NCBI GenBank assembly: GCA_011800155.1
Contig: CM022372.1
Span: 310,001-374,000 of the forward strand
Direction: 5' to 3'
Origin: Flammulina velutipes
Lineage: Eukaryota > Basidiomycota > Agaricomycetes > Agaricales > Physalacriaceae
DNA length: 64,000 nt
Shown in pieces: positions 54,737-64,000 of the stretch. Numbering within the stretch: position 1 is the first letter of the stretch; every line of letters begins with the position of its first letter. Position numbers and translations under genes: made by a program. A model generated the notes under the pieces. That model worked only from the letters and a program-made list of their open reading frames with translations. It did no database searches and was not told the DNA's origin.

Positions 54737-55883
54737 TCAAGCTGGACGGTCATTTCCTGATGTGGGTAGGCTGCCATTAGACTTGGTTTCCCGGGCCCAC
54801 TTTCTCACCTCCCTCAGGTCCTCGTCGGTCTCCTGTATATCGAGGTCGTACTGCTTCAAGTCGTCTTCGATTTCCTGGTTGGAAGGAAGACGGCGTAGGG
54901 GAGTGGAGAAAAGTAGCGAGGGAGGAGGGCGCGGCTTGAAGGGGACCTGAGGTTTCGGGTCACCGGATACGGTCAGAGGCCCAGACGACGACAAGGAAGG
55001 GGAGACTGCAGAAGGCTAGCGCTCGGGGGAAGGTTCTGCGCTCGGGGGCGGGGCGGGTGGTAGATTGGGTGAGCGCCGATCTCGTTGATCACTGGGGACA
55101 GAACCGTTTGCTACAGAAACACTCGCTGCGGAAACACTCGCTGTAGTCAATGGAGTGAATACTCCGGTCAGGGTTTTCGCAGGTGGCCTACGGGTATACT
55201 TCTTAGTATTGGCAACATATTGCGACAGACTTCGGGGCAAGGGCAATCTCTGTTCGGAGGCAGTGACAGTGGGGGCCTTTCTGGGGTCTCCCTTTGTGGG
55301 AGGCCAGTCGGAACCTTTAGCGTGACCGGGGGCACTGAGCGACTGCAGTTTCTTTTCGCCGTCATTCGTTGTCGGGGCCGGCTGCGACGTAGATGCGGAT
55401 CTCCCTGGAGCGTCGATTTTGGGCGGCTGGGACGTGGACGTGGCTGGAGCGAAGATTTTAGGCGGCTGCGACGTGGACGGGAATGTCCCTGGAGCGTAGA
55501 TTTTGCTAATATCCTCGCGCATTCGGATATTTGCGGCAGCGTGGAGTAGATCTCGTATGTACTGCCCAATCAGGTCAGCCCACAAGACCAAAGTCCTCAC
55601 TAAGTAGACGCACCTCGAACTCCTGAAGCCGCCAAAGGGCGTAGGGCCGGAAGTCCATAGGGTCAGGCGCCTGAAGACGCTTGAAGCGCGCTTGGAAGCG
55701 AGGAAAAATGAGGTTGACGAGTTTCCATACGTCGCAACCCCCCATGCCGAACGTACGCCTATATTCTTCATAGTAGTGAATGATAAACTCATATTCTGCT
55801 GGAGTGGGCTGCGTTCCCTCAGTTCGAGGTTCTACATTGCTGGCAAGGGGACATACCTTGTCCATACTTGTAAAGGACGACAT
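54737..55883 (-). CDS. Hypothetical Pro/Ser-rich protein with an in-frame stop
   Basis: Exon 55614-55883 (start MSSFTSMDKVCPLASN) contains YEFIIHYYEEYRRTFGMGG and DVWKLVNLIFPRFQARFKRL. A 52-nt GTGCGT...CAG intron joins it to YIRDLLHAAANIRMREDISK. A long Pro/Ser/Thr-rich region follows with short repeats of PGxSxSTSQPPKIxAP. A TAG at 55016-55018 ends the frame after PSPER. The same frame reopens immediately and runs on to 54737 with a conserved-looking helical end (LRRLPSNQEIEDDLKQYDLD). The first 110 residues look like a folded domain I cannot name. Either the protein ends at the TAG, or the gene has a nonsense mutation. Confidence 0.5.
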
Positions 55884-55989
55884 GCGTGTGAGCCAGGAGA
55901 ATTTTGGAAGAGAACGGCATACCATTGGACGACATTTTATTTAAAGGACGTCCAGAGCCCGACAGTGTCCCTGGGAGCAGCAAGTCGTG

Positions 55990-56240
55990 CAATTTTTAAC
56001 ATACACGAGCTGTGTTGTACAACTTACCACGGGCGACCGTGTTTGTGACAGCCGTTGACATGGAAAGTCCGCGCAAATATACAACTTACCACCAAGCCGG
56101 GCATTCATGACTGTCATGGAAAGCCCACATAAACACTTTAGTACCTGGTTCGCCGTTGTTAACTTTCCTCCATATAAGCATAGCTATACAACTTACCACG
56201 AACGCACGTATTCCCGGCTGTCATTTGAAGCCCGTTGATA
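55990..56240 (+). repeat. Diverged tandem repeats with a TACAACTTACCAC core (left block)
   Basis: Three units begin with TACAACTTACCAC (about 56018, 56080 and 56188) and continue with a GCATTCCCGGCTGTCAT-like stretch and a GGAAAGCCC-like stretch. Similar units reappear at 57960-58160. Confidence 0.65.
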
Positions 56241-56249
56241 CACCTTGTA

Positions 56250-57950
56250 ATATTTGGATGGGCAAAGCCCCCATATTTTGCGATTCACAAGGCAAACAAG
56301 TCAGAATGGACATAGGAAGAAGGCATTATGGACGGAATATACCACTCCACACCAGGCTAGCAGTACGGAGAAGGTCCTTGTTACTGGGACTCATCCTTGG
56401 AACCTTGAAGTCATGCACTGGTTCAGCCAGGCAATCGACCCTGCTCTCGAAGCGGGAGGAACCTAAAACTACAATACAAGTAACTCGACTTAGGTCGATC
56501 AATAAAACCAGTACTCAGTCTTGCACCCGCCATCGTGTCGGGTACTTAGAAATAAGGATCCCACTCTTCCAAGGACAGTTCACGAACCACCCGCCACACT
56601 TGGACGGACTTAGCCACCAAAACGCAGAGGACGGAGATCGACCATCGAATCCATCAAAGGCATGTTGTGTCATGAGTCATGATCTCAGGGGAAGTAAACC
56701 TTATTCCTGAATCACACTCTGACTCCCTGGATCTCATCAATATAATCCAGATCGGGCAGATCTCCCAGATTGAGCACAGAAACCCAAGTCCCTCTGTTGG
56801 ATAGCATTCGGGCTCTGCATAGGAAACGCCAGAGGCACTGTAGGACCCACCTAGGAGTTGAGCCGCCAACACGACGGGCCCGACTCCTGGGCGGGGCATT
56901 ATTGGAAATAAGGTCTCTCTATCGAGAGAGGAAAAACACAAGGCAACAGGGACCATGCGGGTGCTAATTGAAGGCCCGCGCGGATCGCCTAAGAATGGAG
57001 AGATACACATGGAACAAGCATGCCAGCTGACCTTGGATCACTCAGGAGCTGTGTACCCGCGCGGTACACCACTCCTCATTGGGTGCATCCAGGACAAATA
57101 CCTGGCTAAGAATGATGAAGGCCATACGGCCCAAGGCACAACGAGGTTCACGGGGCCCGCCAACGTGGCGGCCGCTCCTGTGGTGGGTAAAATACAGTAA
57201 ACCAGCTTTAGTCACGCTCTTTAGAAATACCTATATAATACGCTCGTTAGCATACTGTAAACTAGCTTGGACCCCCAGTAGACGCAGCCCACAAAGCAGT
57301 ATTTACCGTCGGTTAGCTCGATAGGATTGAATAGAAGTTCTGTCACATAGGTGACTTTGAATCTGAAAGCAAAAGGAACTTAGAGCCATTGGAGCTACTT
57401 TGAGTAATTGAAGTTTAGCCATTGCCTGTGCCATCGACGTTCCCGGCGCTGTCTCAGAACAGTCATCTAACCACTTGAAAGAATCTGATTGGAAGACCCA
57501 GTCCCCGTTGAGTGTGGTTTAGACTGCAGCTAAGCTATCGTTTTAAGCCGCGGACAGAGTCCGTTGAGTCTTAGAGCACTAGATAGATACCAGGGTATCT
57601 GGACGCAGACCTCTTAGCGTGGTTGAAGATTGACGGACCGGTTGGAGCTTTATTAAGTCTGCCTCACGCATCCCAATCGGCCTGTGACTCTTGTTGGCCT
57701 CTAGTTTTCAACTAAAGATCAGATCCCTGTTACCCCTCGAACTTGTTATACATTTTGAACCATTGCAATCGAACCCCCATACCTTCCCGAAACCCCAAAG
57801 ACCAGTTCATCGAACTCTAAACAATTAAAAGCAGACCCGCTATCGAAGCGGACTTGCATTTCCACGCCTACTTGTTAGTGTGTGTGTGTGTGTGTGATTT
57901 GGTGGTGTTCTTTTGCACTGCTCATCACCGTACCAAGACTTCAATGTCTT
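56250..57950. other. Non-coding segment between two blocks of the same repeat
   Basis: About 1.7 kb with no credible gene. Some frames stay open (e.g. 56654-57010 on minus), but without motifs. GC content and style differ from the flanks. It may be an insertion into the repeat array, for example an LTR-element remnant, but I found no matching ends. Confidence 0.35.
57879..57896 (+). repeat. (GT)n microsatellite
   Basis: About nine GT dinucleotides at the right end of the segment above. Confidence 0.85.
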
Positions 57951-58165
57951 CGACAACTCAGGGGGATAGCCAGAGGTATATAACTTACCATGAACGCACG
58001 CATTCCCGGCTGTGGTTTGAAGCCCGTACCAAGACTTTAATGCATGTCTTCTCTTCGACAACTCGGCAGATAACCAGGGATATATAACTTACCACCAACG
58101 TAGGTGTTCGCGGCTTTCATTGGAAAGCCCGCAGAAATGCTCGTCTCTGACGGTGGCGTACAATT
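57930..58165 (+). repeat. Diverged tandem repeats with a TATAACTTACCA core (right block)
   Basis: Two units of about 100 bp each contain GTACCAAGACTT, then CTTC GACAACTC, then TATATAACTTACCA, then an ATTCCCGGCTGT/GTTCGCGGCTTT stretch and an AAGCCCG stretch. They match the left block at 55990-56240. Confidence 0.65.
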
Positions 58166-58292
58166 TATTTCCGCTGCACTACACTGGTTATATAGAAATC
58201 ATGTCGATATTCTGAGTTGAGGACGCAAAATAATATGTGATTAGCTAGAGTGAGTAGAGGCAAAGGAAGCCGGAAGACTCACAAAGGAATTT

Positions 58293-59190
58293 CTTCGGGC
58301 GGTGTCACACTAGAAAATTTAAAATATAAATTTATCCAGTACAGGTTTCACCGGAACCTAATATATGGAACAGGTTATTCTGTTTGTTCAGTTAAAATAC
58401 CTTTTATGAAATTGGACTACTTTCGTAGTCGATAGAAGTCGATTTGGTCAAAACTTAGTCTCTTAGTAGTCGTGAAATGTGTCGTAGTCTGATGTCGAGC
58501 TCGCTACAATGCAAGTTCAAGTCTGTTACTTGAAGTAGAAGTTAGTACGGTAGTTGTTCAGTCTGTCGGAGGTGTCTCGTAGTCGCGTGATTGAGATGAT
58601 AGCAGTCTTTCACCAAGATTTCGTATCTTTCTCTCAATTAAACTTAAATCCTTCACTTATAGGCTCTGACCTATTTATAGAAGATGTCTGATTGGTTACG
58701 TTGTAATCTTGGAGTCACTCAGCTCTCGCTATTGTAAAGAGGTAAAAGGGTGATCATCATTAGGAGTGAAATTGGGCTCCTTATATACTAGTTTACAGGG
58801 TATTTCTAAATATAGAATGGTCTGGTCGGGAGCTGTCGCCAGCTGAGTAAGCTATTGTATTAGTAATATACTACTTTATCTGAGCTGTCCAAATATAGTC
58901 GGTAAAGGTATCGTAGCTACTTCAGTCTTTCGTCTGTGCTTCAACGTCTGAGATCGTCAAATATGAACCGTAAAGGTCATCTACTGTCGTCTGCTGATTA
59001 AGCGATGAGTAATCGTCTGATTAGTAATCCGATTACCTGTATTGCTTATAAATAATGTTCTAGGCTGTCTGGCTGACTAATGCAATTGCTAAGCTCGCTA
59101 AGCATGATTACATCGTCAGGTGTATAGCATTTCTTAAAGTTATTTTCAATTTTACTTGAATCACACCTGATAAACTTTTCGGGTGTGACA
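58293..59190 (-). repeat. Probable 3' LTR (about 900 bp) of a second Ty3/gypsy element
   Basis: On the plus strand the segment starts TGTCACAC and ends GTGTGACA, a perfect 8-bp inverted terminus of the TG...CA kind seen in LTRs. It lies just beyond the last element-encoded frame (59249). The matching 5' LTR would be to the right of the window, so the assignment rests on ends and position only. Confidence 0.6.
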
Positions 59191-59248
59191 TATTCGCGGG
59201 GGACAGAAATTTCAACTGTCCTCAGTTGCATAGTATAAAATTGAAAAT

Positions 59249-60206
59249 TTACACGATCGATGAACAGTTATCAGCAGGGAATATATATGAGTTAAAGGAT
59301 GAATCTGCCACGTTGCTTGTTGCAGCCTCCCAATCGACTCCATTTCGGCTGTGCCTCTCCTTGAGAGGGTATACAGTTTTGCGGTACCAGAATGCGCGAA
59401 GCTTCGCTTCCCAACGCCGAAGTAGTGGTAGTTCCATCCGGAGTGGGTCAATGAGTATGGTCACGGGATACTTGATCCAGTATTTTGGGGTGGACTTCCG
59501 GCCGTTGTAAAAGTATGCGTGAACGATGGGGAATTTGCCAAAGAATCCTCCAAATTCCTTGATGAATCCATGGCCATAAACTGCTGGGTCGAAGATGTAT
59601 CCTCCAATCTGAATGGTACGTTCACGTTCACAACTTCGTCCGTGCATAAGGGCGATGGTAAATGTCGGTCCAATACCAGAATGATAATCATCGTTGAAGA
59701 CACCAGTCAAGAGACGAACGTCGCAAGCGGGGGATGTATGCCACTTGGTGAACTGGATGCCCTCTCGGGACTGATATGCGGCAAGGACTGAGGTAGGGTC
59801 TCTGAGAAAGTCGTCGTCGGAATGAATGCGGTGATGATAGATGGAGCCCGGAATGAGTCCTCCTCCGACGTTAGTGATGCAATCACCAATATACGAAGTC
59901 GGAGAGGGTGGAAAGCCGTAGAACTCTGAGGGCACATAGGGAAAGGCGAAGATGGTGAACCAAATCCTCTGGCATTCCTGACTTATTCGGGCCAGTTTAG
60001 CCTGATTTCCTTTTAGTATGGTTTATTAGTCATGTTGGTGACGTACCATCAGGTAGGCTCCTAACACATGAAGAAATAACATAGTCTGGCAGTGGTATGA
60101 AGAACGAGCGTGGTGGTTGTCGGAGAAGTCGAAAAACATCATTCGGTGGTCTAGTCACTGTTCTGAATAGCTGTCGTAATGCTTTGTGTACCTGGTCTTG
60201 GTCAAT
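59249..60206 (-). CDS. Unknown 3' reading frame following the second pol gene
   Basis: Directly after the pol TGA the same frame reopens (IDQDQVHKALRQLFRTVTR, then PPRSFFIPLPDYVISSCV) to about 60047. A short GTACGT...AAAAG intron (60010-60046, 37 nt) would join SLPDG to NQAKLARISQECQRIWFTIF. This continues to YVPSEFYGFPPSPTSYIGDC and a 220-residue stretch ending IFPADNCSSIV. No ATG is in place at the start of the large exon, so it is likely expressed as a pol extension or spliced product. No domain is recognised and there is no membrane span. It lies inside the element, between pol and the putative 3' LTR. Confidence 0.45.
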
Positions 60207-63200
60207 TCATTCAACTGATTGTCCTACTGTGTCCGAGTCTTCTGAAAGATTCTCGTCCCTGTCGATCAGCGCATTGTGGTCAGCTCCTTCTAATGTCTTG
60301 TGTGCTTTGTCATTTTGCTTGTCTCTCATGATATCATGTGTTCGGCTGATATAGGGTATGACTCGAAAGGCTGCAAAGGGTGCCGCACGTATGGTGCCAT
60401 CTAATTCTTTGACTACATAATTACCCCGAGTCGTTCGCTTAACTATCTCAAAGGGTCCGAGATATCGGTCTTTCGTCTTAAATTGGGTGACGTTCATTTC
60501 TAAAGCTGTGTTCCGGATGAGGACTAGATCGCCCGGTTCGTAATGTTCAAACTGAAGCCGATGTTCAAACCTCCGCATGAACTGCTCTTTTGCTCGAAAT
60601 CGGGACTTTTTCAAAATCTCACTGGCCCGTTTGGTATCCTGAGGTAGCTTTTGTAGTTGGCGTATTCTTAATTGTAATAATTCTACCTTGGTCAGTCCTT
60701 TCTGAAATCCTTCAACCAGGAAGGTTGCTTCAGTCAGATCAAACGGTAGTAAGGGTTCGGCTCCGTGGAGTAGGAAATAGGGTGAGTATCCGGTTACATG
60801 ACTCACTGTGATCCGATCTGCAAATACGGCAAGCGGCAGTTGGAGGTGCCAGTTCCGGACATCTCCGTTTGGGTTCCGATCACTGGATAGAACTAGTGCC
60901 TCTCGTAATACTGCATGACTTCGTTCTACTACTCCGTTAGCATGCTTGTTGTAAGGTACAACTTTGACTTGTGGAATATTTAGGCGATCCATCAGTTTTT
61001 CGAATGCTCCAGCTACTTCTGATCCATTGTCGGTGGTCACTTGTTGTACCACTCCATATCGACAATAAATTTCTTCCCAAAAGAACTTGGCCATTGGCTT
61101 GGATTGATTATTCCGTAATGCTCGTGCTTCGATAGCTCCTGTTAAGTCATCCTTGCAGCTTACGACCCAGCTAAATCCACCTGACTCAGGCATTTTCATT
61201 ACATCAATATAGACCTTTTGGAATGGATGTTGAGGTGAAGAGACAGTCGGAGGTATTTCGAGCCTAACTTTGGATCGTAGTTGACATCGTATGCATGAGG
61301 CTAGATGAAAATGTACATCACTTCGTTGGTAGGGCCAGTAGAATCTAGCTCTAAGGAGTTCATAGACTACTTGTTCCCCTTTATGGCCTAGTTCGTCATG
61401 AGCTTGGGTGATAAGTTCGACTTTCTTTGTAGCGTTTAATATTACCAATTGTGGTGTGCTTCCTGGGTTTCGTTTGAACATCCGATCAGATTCCTTGTCA
61501 ATATAAAATTGGGTAACCTTTTTTAGAAAATGTCGCCTGGCTTGTTCACTAGTGAATCCTTCTATTGGAAGCTCTAACGTGCGTAGAAAGTGATGTACTT
61601 TCTGGATATTTTGATTTTCTTTTCCCATGTTCATGTCAGCTGAAGGTAAAGTCTTTGCTTTGTACGGCATGACACTTAATGGTCTTTGATCAAACATCAG
61701 GGCTTTCTCCGGATGGGGAATATGAGTCATTAGAAATACCTTGTCGGTCCAAAAGTCTGTGTCGCTATCTGATTCAGTATTTTCGCTAGCTGCTAGCCTT
61801 CGCCTTGAGAGCCCGTCAGGACCTTTAAAGTCTTTGGCTGGTACATGTATTAGTTCAAAATCGAATAATAATATGCCTTGAATCCATCGATTCATTGGCG
61901 CCTTTGGATCTAGTGCTGGTCCGTTAATCATTCCTTTAATGTACTTGGCGTCTACCTCAATTCTGAGTCGATTTTCAGTTCCGATCAAATGGAGACTCCA
62001 GTGTCTTAAGGCACGATAAAGTCCGTATAGTTCTAGCTTTGGTTGAGAGTACTGTGACTCCACCTTATTCATTGGTATCGATCCATATCGTGCTGGCCTT
62101 CGTTTTCCATTTTCATCTTCTTGTGATAGAATGAATCCGACAGCTATGTAACTTGTGTCTACCGATAAGTAAATGGGTCGGTCGGACTTATAATCTATTG
62201 GGCGTAGAATTGGTGCTGATGTAATGGTCTTTTTCAGCTGTTCGAAGGTCTCTTCTCGTCTGGATGTCCATTCGAATTCGGTATCTCGATGCAAGAGCTC
62301 AGTGAGTGGGCGGATAATTTTAGAATAATCCTTGATCCAAATTCGGACAGTTCCGCAAATTCCAAGGAAACCTCGGACTTCACTAATATTTCTTGGTCTC
62401 GGCCAGTCTAGAATCTTGATGACTCTGTCCTTATCTGGTTCCCGGCCTTGAGCAGAGCATGTCTGCCCCACGATAGTTACTTTAGGACGACACATTTGGG
62501 TCTTCTTTGCCGAGAACGTTGCTCCCGCACATTCTATTTTATGCATGATTCGGTTTACATCATTAGCGTGTTCCCAAATAAATCGGCGGATTTGAGAGTT
62601 GTCTGGTAGTGTCTCTGGTTGTCCTTGGTCGTCAAGGTACTGCGTGGATGGACCCTTGATAGGAAGATCATCAATAAAGACGTTAGCGACATGTGGAATC
62701 TCATCTTTCAATATGAAGACCATGCAGTTCTGAAATTCAGCGGGTGAATTAGTATATCCTGTGGGTAGTGCTGTCAGGCGTAATAGGCCAAGAGGGGAGG
62801 AAAAGGCGGTCATGTCTCGGGACTTGACACTGACTATTCTGGCGTCAAATCCCCAGAATAAGTCGAATACAGTATAGCATTGGCTTCCGGCAAAGGGTTC
62901 GACAAAATTATCGATTATTGGAAGTAGCCCGGCATCCCGAATAGTGACTTTATTCAATGGTTGGAGATCATGCACAATTCTAAGAGCTCCGTTTTTCTTG
63001 AGGACACAAAACCATCTTCCTCGATAGGAGGACTGGCTTGGCTCATAAGCACCAGCATCAATCTTATTTTTTAATACTTCCACAACTTTATCTAGAATTC
63101 CCGGTGGTATCGGAATGTTTCGATATTCCCAAGGGGTATGGGGAACAGTAGGCATGATGTAGTCAGAGAAATAACTCTGCTTTAGAGTTCCTCGATCAGT

Positions 63201-63926
63201 GTCTTCGAATGCTAGAGCCTTTTCATTTAGCCTAAGGACATGTTGAAATAGTCGTTCTTCTTCTTTCGAAAGGAAACCTTCGTGATTGATATCTAGATTG
63301 TCCATGCGTTCTTGAGTCAGTCGTTGACCTGGACTAAACTCAGGGGGCTTAGTTGGTAGAGGTGAAAGAGTAAGTAAAGGGTCTTCTGGTATAGTGCGTC
63401 GTACTCGAGCTTCTTCCGGAAATGTTCCCGACACTGGGTGGACCTTCTTATCCACTCGTTTATACATTGTAAATATTTTAAAGGTTTCGGAGATACTTCT
63501 ATCCTCCGACGACCAGTCTGTGGGAAAAATCACTAGATCTCCGGATTCTGGTCGATATGCGGTCAGGATCAATGGAGTCAGCTCTGGGCTTTCGGATCCT
63601 TTTAAGCGGTGTCGTGTGAATGATGGTAGACCCGATTTACCTACTTCGATGTACATGACTTTATGTGTATCTATTTCTGGCTGGTTTTCTTTAAAATTCA
63701 ATTGAATTTCAAAGATACGATACACAGGTATTAGTACAAGTGCTAGTACGTATGAGAGCACTTGGCTTCCCATCTGTGCTAAGAGTAGAGTAGAAAGGTC
63801 CAAAAATAAAGGAAAGCTACTAAGGAAGACTATAGTGTCTGTAGGAAACAGAAGGCAATAGAAGTTATACGAGTACAATGGATGGACCATAATAAATATC
63901 GTACATAGGTACAATGGCAGTGCCAT
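60207..63926 (-). CDS. Ty3/gypsy Pol polyprotein (RT, RNase H, integrase), element 2
   Basis: A 1,239-codon frame. Reverse transcriptase has RWFCVLKKNGALRIVHDLQP and NVFIDDLPIKGP (FIDD in place of YxDD). RNase H has LELYGLYRALRHWSLHLIGT, and the tether region ends KDFKGPDGLSRRRLA. Integrase has an HDELGHKGEQ...CIRCQ zinc region, the catalytic YIDVMKMPESGGF and TTDNGSEVAG, and NKHANGVVERSHAV. It ends ...SDTVGQSVE. No protease or Gag is visible in the frame; these should lie beyond 64000. The N-terminal 90 residues are hydrophobic and may not be translated. It is intact over this length and clearly a different lineage from the 8.7-18.5 kb element. Confidence 0.93.
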   Translation of the reverse strand: MALPLYLCTIFIMVHPLYSYNFYCLLFPTDTIVFLSSFPLFLDLSTLLLAQMGSQVLSYVLALVLIPVYRIFEIQLNFKENQPEIDTHKVMYIEVGKSGLPSFTRHRLKGSESPELTPLILTAYRPESGDLVIFPTDWSSEDRSISETFKIFTMYKRVDKKVHPVSGTFPEEARVRRTIPEDPLLTLSPLPTKPPEFSPGQRLTQERMDNLDINHEGFLSKEEERLFQHVLRLNEKALAFEDTDRGTLKQSYFSDYIMPTVPHTPWEYRNIPIPPGILDKVVEVLKNKIDAGAYEPSQSSYRGRWFCVLKKNGALRIVHDLQPLNKVTIRDAGLLPIIDNFVEPFAGSQCYTVFDLFWGFDARIVSVKSRDMTAFSSPLGLLRLTALPTGYTNSPAEFQNCMVFILKDEIPHVANVFIDDLPIKGPSTQYLDDQGQPETLPDNSQIRRFIWEHANDVNRIMHKIECAGATFSAKKTQMCRPKVTIVGQTCSAQGREPDKDRVIKILDWPRPRNISEVRGFLGICGTVRIWIKDYSKIIRPLTELLHRDTEFEWTSRREETFEQLKKTITSAPILRPIDYKSDRPIYLSVDTSYIAVGFILSQEDENGKRRPARYGSIPMNKVESQYSQPKLELYGLYRALRHWSLHLIGTENRLRIEVDAKYIKGMINGPALDPKAPMNRWIQGILLFDFELIHVPAKDFKGPDGLSRRRLAASENTESDSDTDFWTDKVFLMTHIPHPEKALMFDQRPLSVMPYKAKTLPSADMNMGKENQNIQKVHHFLRTLELPIEGFTSEQARRHFLKKVTQFYIDKESDRMFKRNPGSTPQLVILNATKKVELITQAHDELGHKGEQVVYELLRARFYWPYQRSDVHFHLASCIRCQLRSKVRLEIPPTVSSPQHPFQKVYIDVMKMPESGGFSWVVSCKDDLTGAIEARALRNNQSKPMAKFFWEEIYCRYGVVQQVTTDNGSEVAGAFEKLMDRLNIPQVKVVPYNKHANGVVERSHAVLREALVLSSDRNPNGDVRNWHLQLPLAVFADRITVSHVTGYSPYFLLHGAEPLLPFDLTEATFLVEGFQKGLTKVELLQLRIRQLQKLPQDTKRASEILKKSRFRAKEQFMRRFEHRLQFEHYEPGDLVLIRNTALEMNVTQFKTKDRYLGPFEIVKRTTRGNYVVKELDGTIRAAPFAAFRVIPYISRTHDIMRDKQNDKAHKTLEGADHNALIDRDENLSEDSDTVGQSVE

Positions 63927-64000
63927 GATTAGAAGGGTGATTGTTAGATAGACGAATATAAAAAGAAAAAGGAAGGGGGCATAGGTTGTATAAATAACAG
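63927..64000. other. Window edge inside element 2
   Basis: 74 bp upstream of the pol frame, AT-rich. The rest of the element (5' LTR, gag, protease) is presumably outside. Confidence 0.5.

Noticed and set aside
56654..57010. 118-codon minus-strand frame as a gene
   Set aside because: No motif, no plausible start context or partner exons, and it lies in repeat-like DNA.
1..64000. CRISPR arrays, bacterial operons or Shine-Dalgarno sites
   Set aside because: The window is eukaryotic with spliced genes; no regularly spaced array is present.

Overview
The window comes from a filamentous basidiomycete, most likely a mushroom-forming Agaricomycete. The evidence is dense spliced genes with 45-60 nt GT-AG introns, basidiomycete-type P450s and a GMC oxidase, a KDZ transposase with its cysteine cluster, and Ty3/gypsy LTR elements. 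Gene models below were spliced by eye; most introns were chosen because they restore a family motif.

Layout. 1-7.2 kb holds a small C2H2 zinc-finger gene, a 489-bp MITE and two unrecognised multi-exon genes. 7.7-19 kb is a GH20 beta-hexosaminidase pseudogene split by a 10.5-kb Ty3/gypsy retrotransposon (LTRs identical by eye, 5-bp target duplication, one 3,244-residue ORF). 19-24 kb holds a minisatellite, the ribosome-biogenesis gene UTP18, a hypothetical gene and a MYND-finger remnant.

24.0-46.1 kb is the main attraction: an uninterrupted run of nine tailoring/biosynthetic genes. They are a BBE-like FAD oxidase, P450-A, a secreted-type GMC oxidoreductase, P450-B, P450-C (paralogue of A), a UbiA-family prenyltransferase/terpene cyclase, a saccharopine-dehydrogenase-like reductase, an NmrA/isoflavone-reductase-like protein and an aldo-keto reductase. 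Several are arranged head-to-head. This is most simply read as a terpenoid (or meroterpenoid) biosynthetic gene cluster, with the UbiA protein making or transferring the isoprenoid skeleton and the oxidases and reductases decorating it. No prenyl-diphosphate synthase, transporter or pathway regulator is visible, and the product cannot be told from sequence. A second copy of the 2.6-kb MITE sits in the shared promoter of P450-B and P450-C.

46.1-64 kb is mobile-element territory: a protein with a duplicated domain, a KDZ transposase gene bracketed by two MITEs of a second family (TAGGG termini, each with its own 8-bp target duplication; one carries a tRNA-like sequence), AT-rich repeat-filled DNA, a Pro/Ser-rich gene with an in-frame stop, tandem repeats, and the 3' half of a second Ty3/gypsy element that runs off the right edge.
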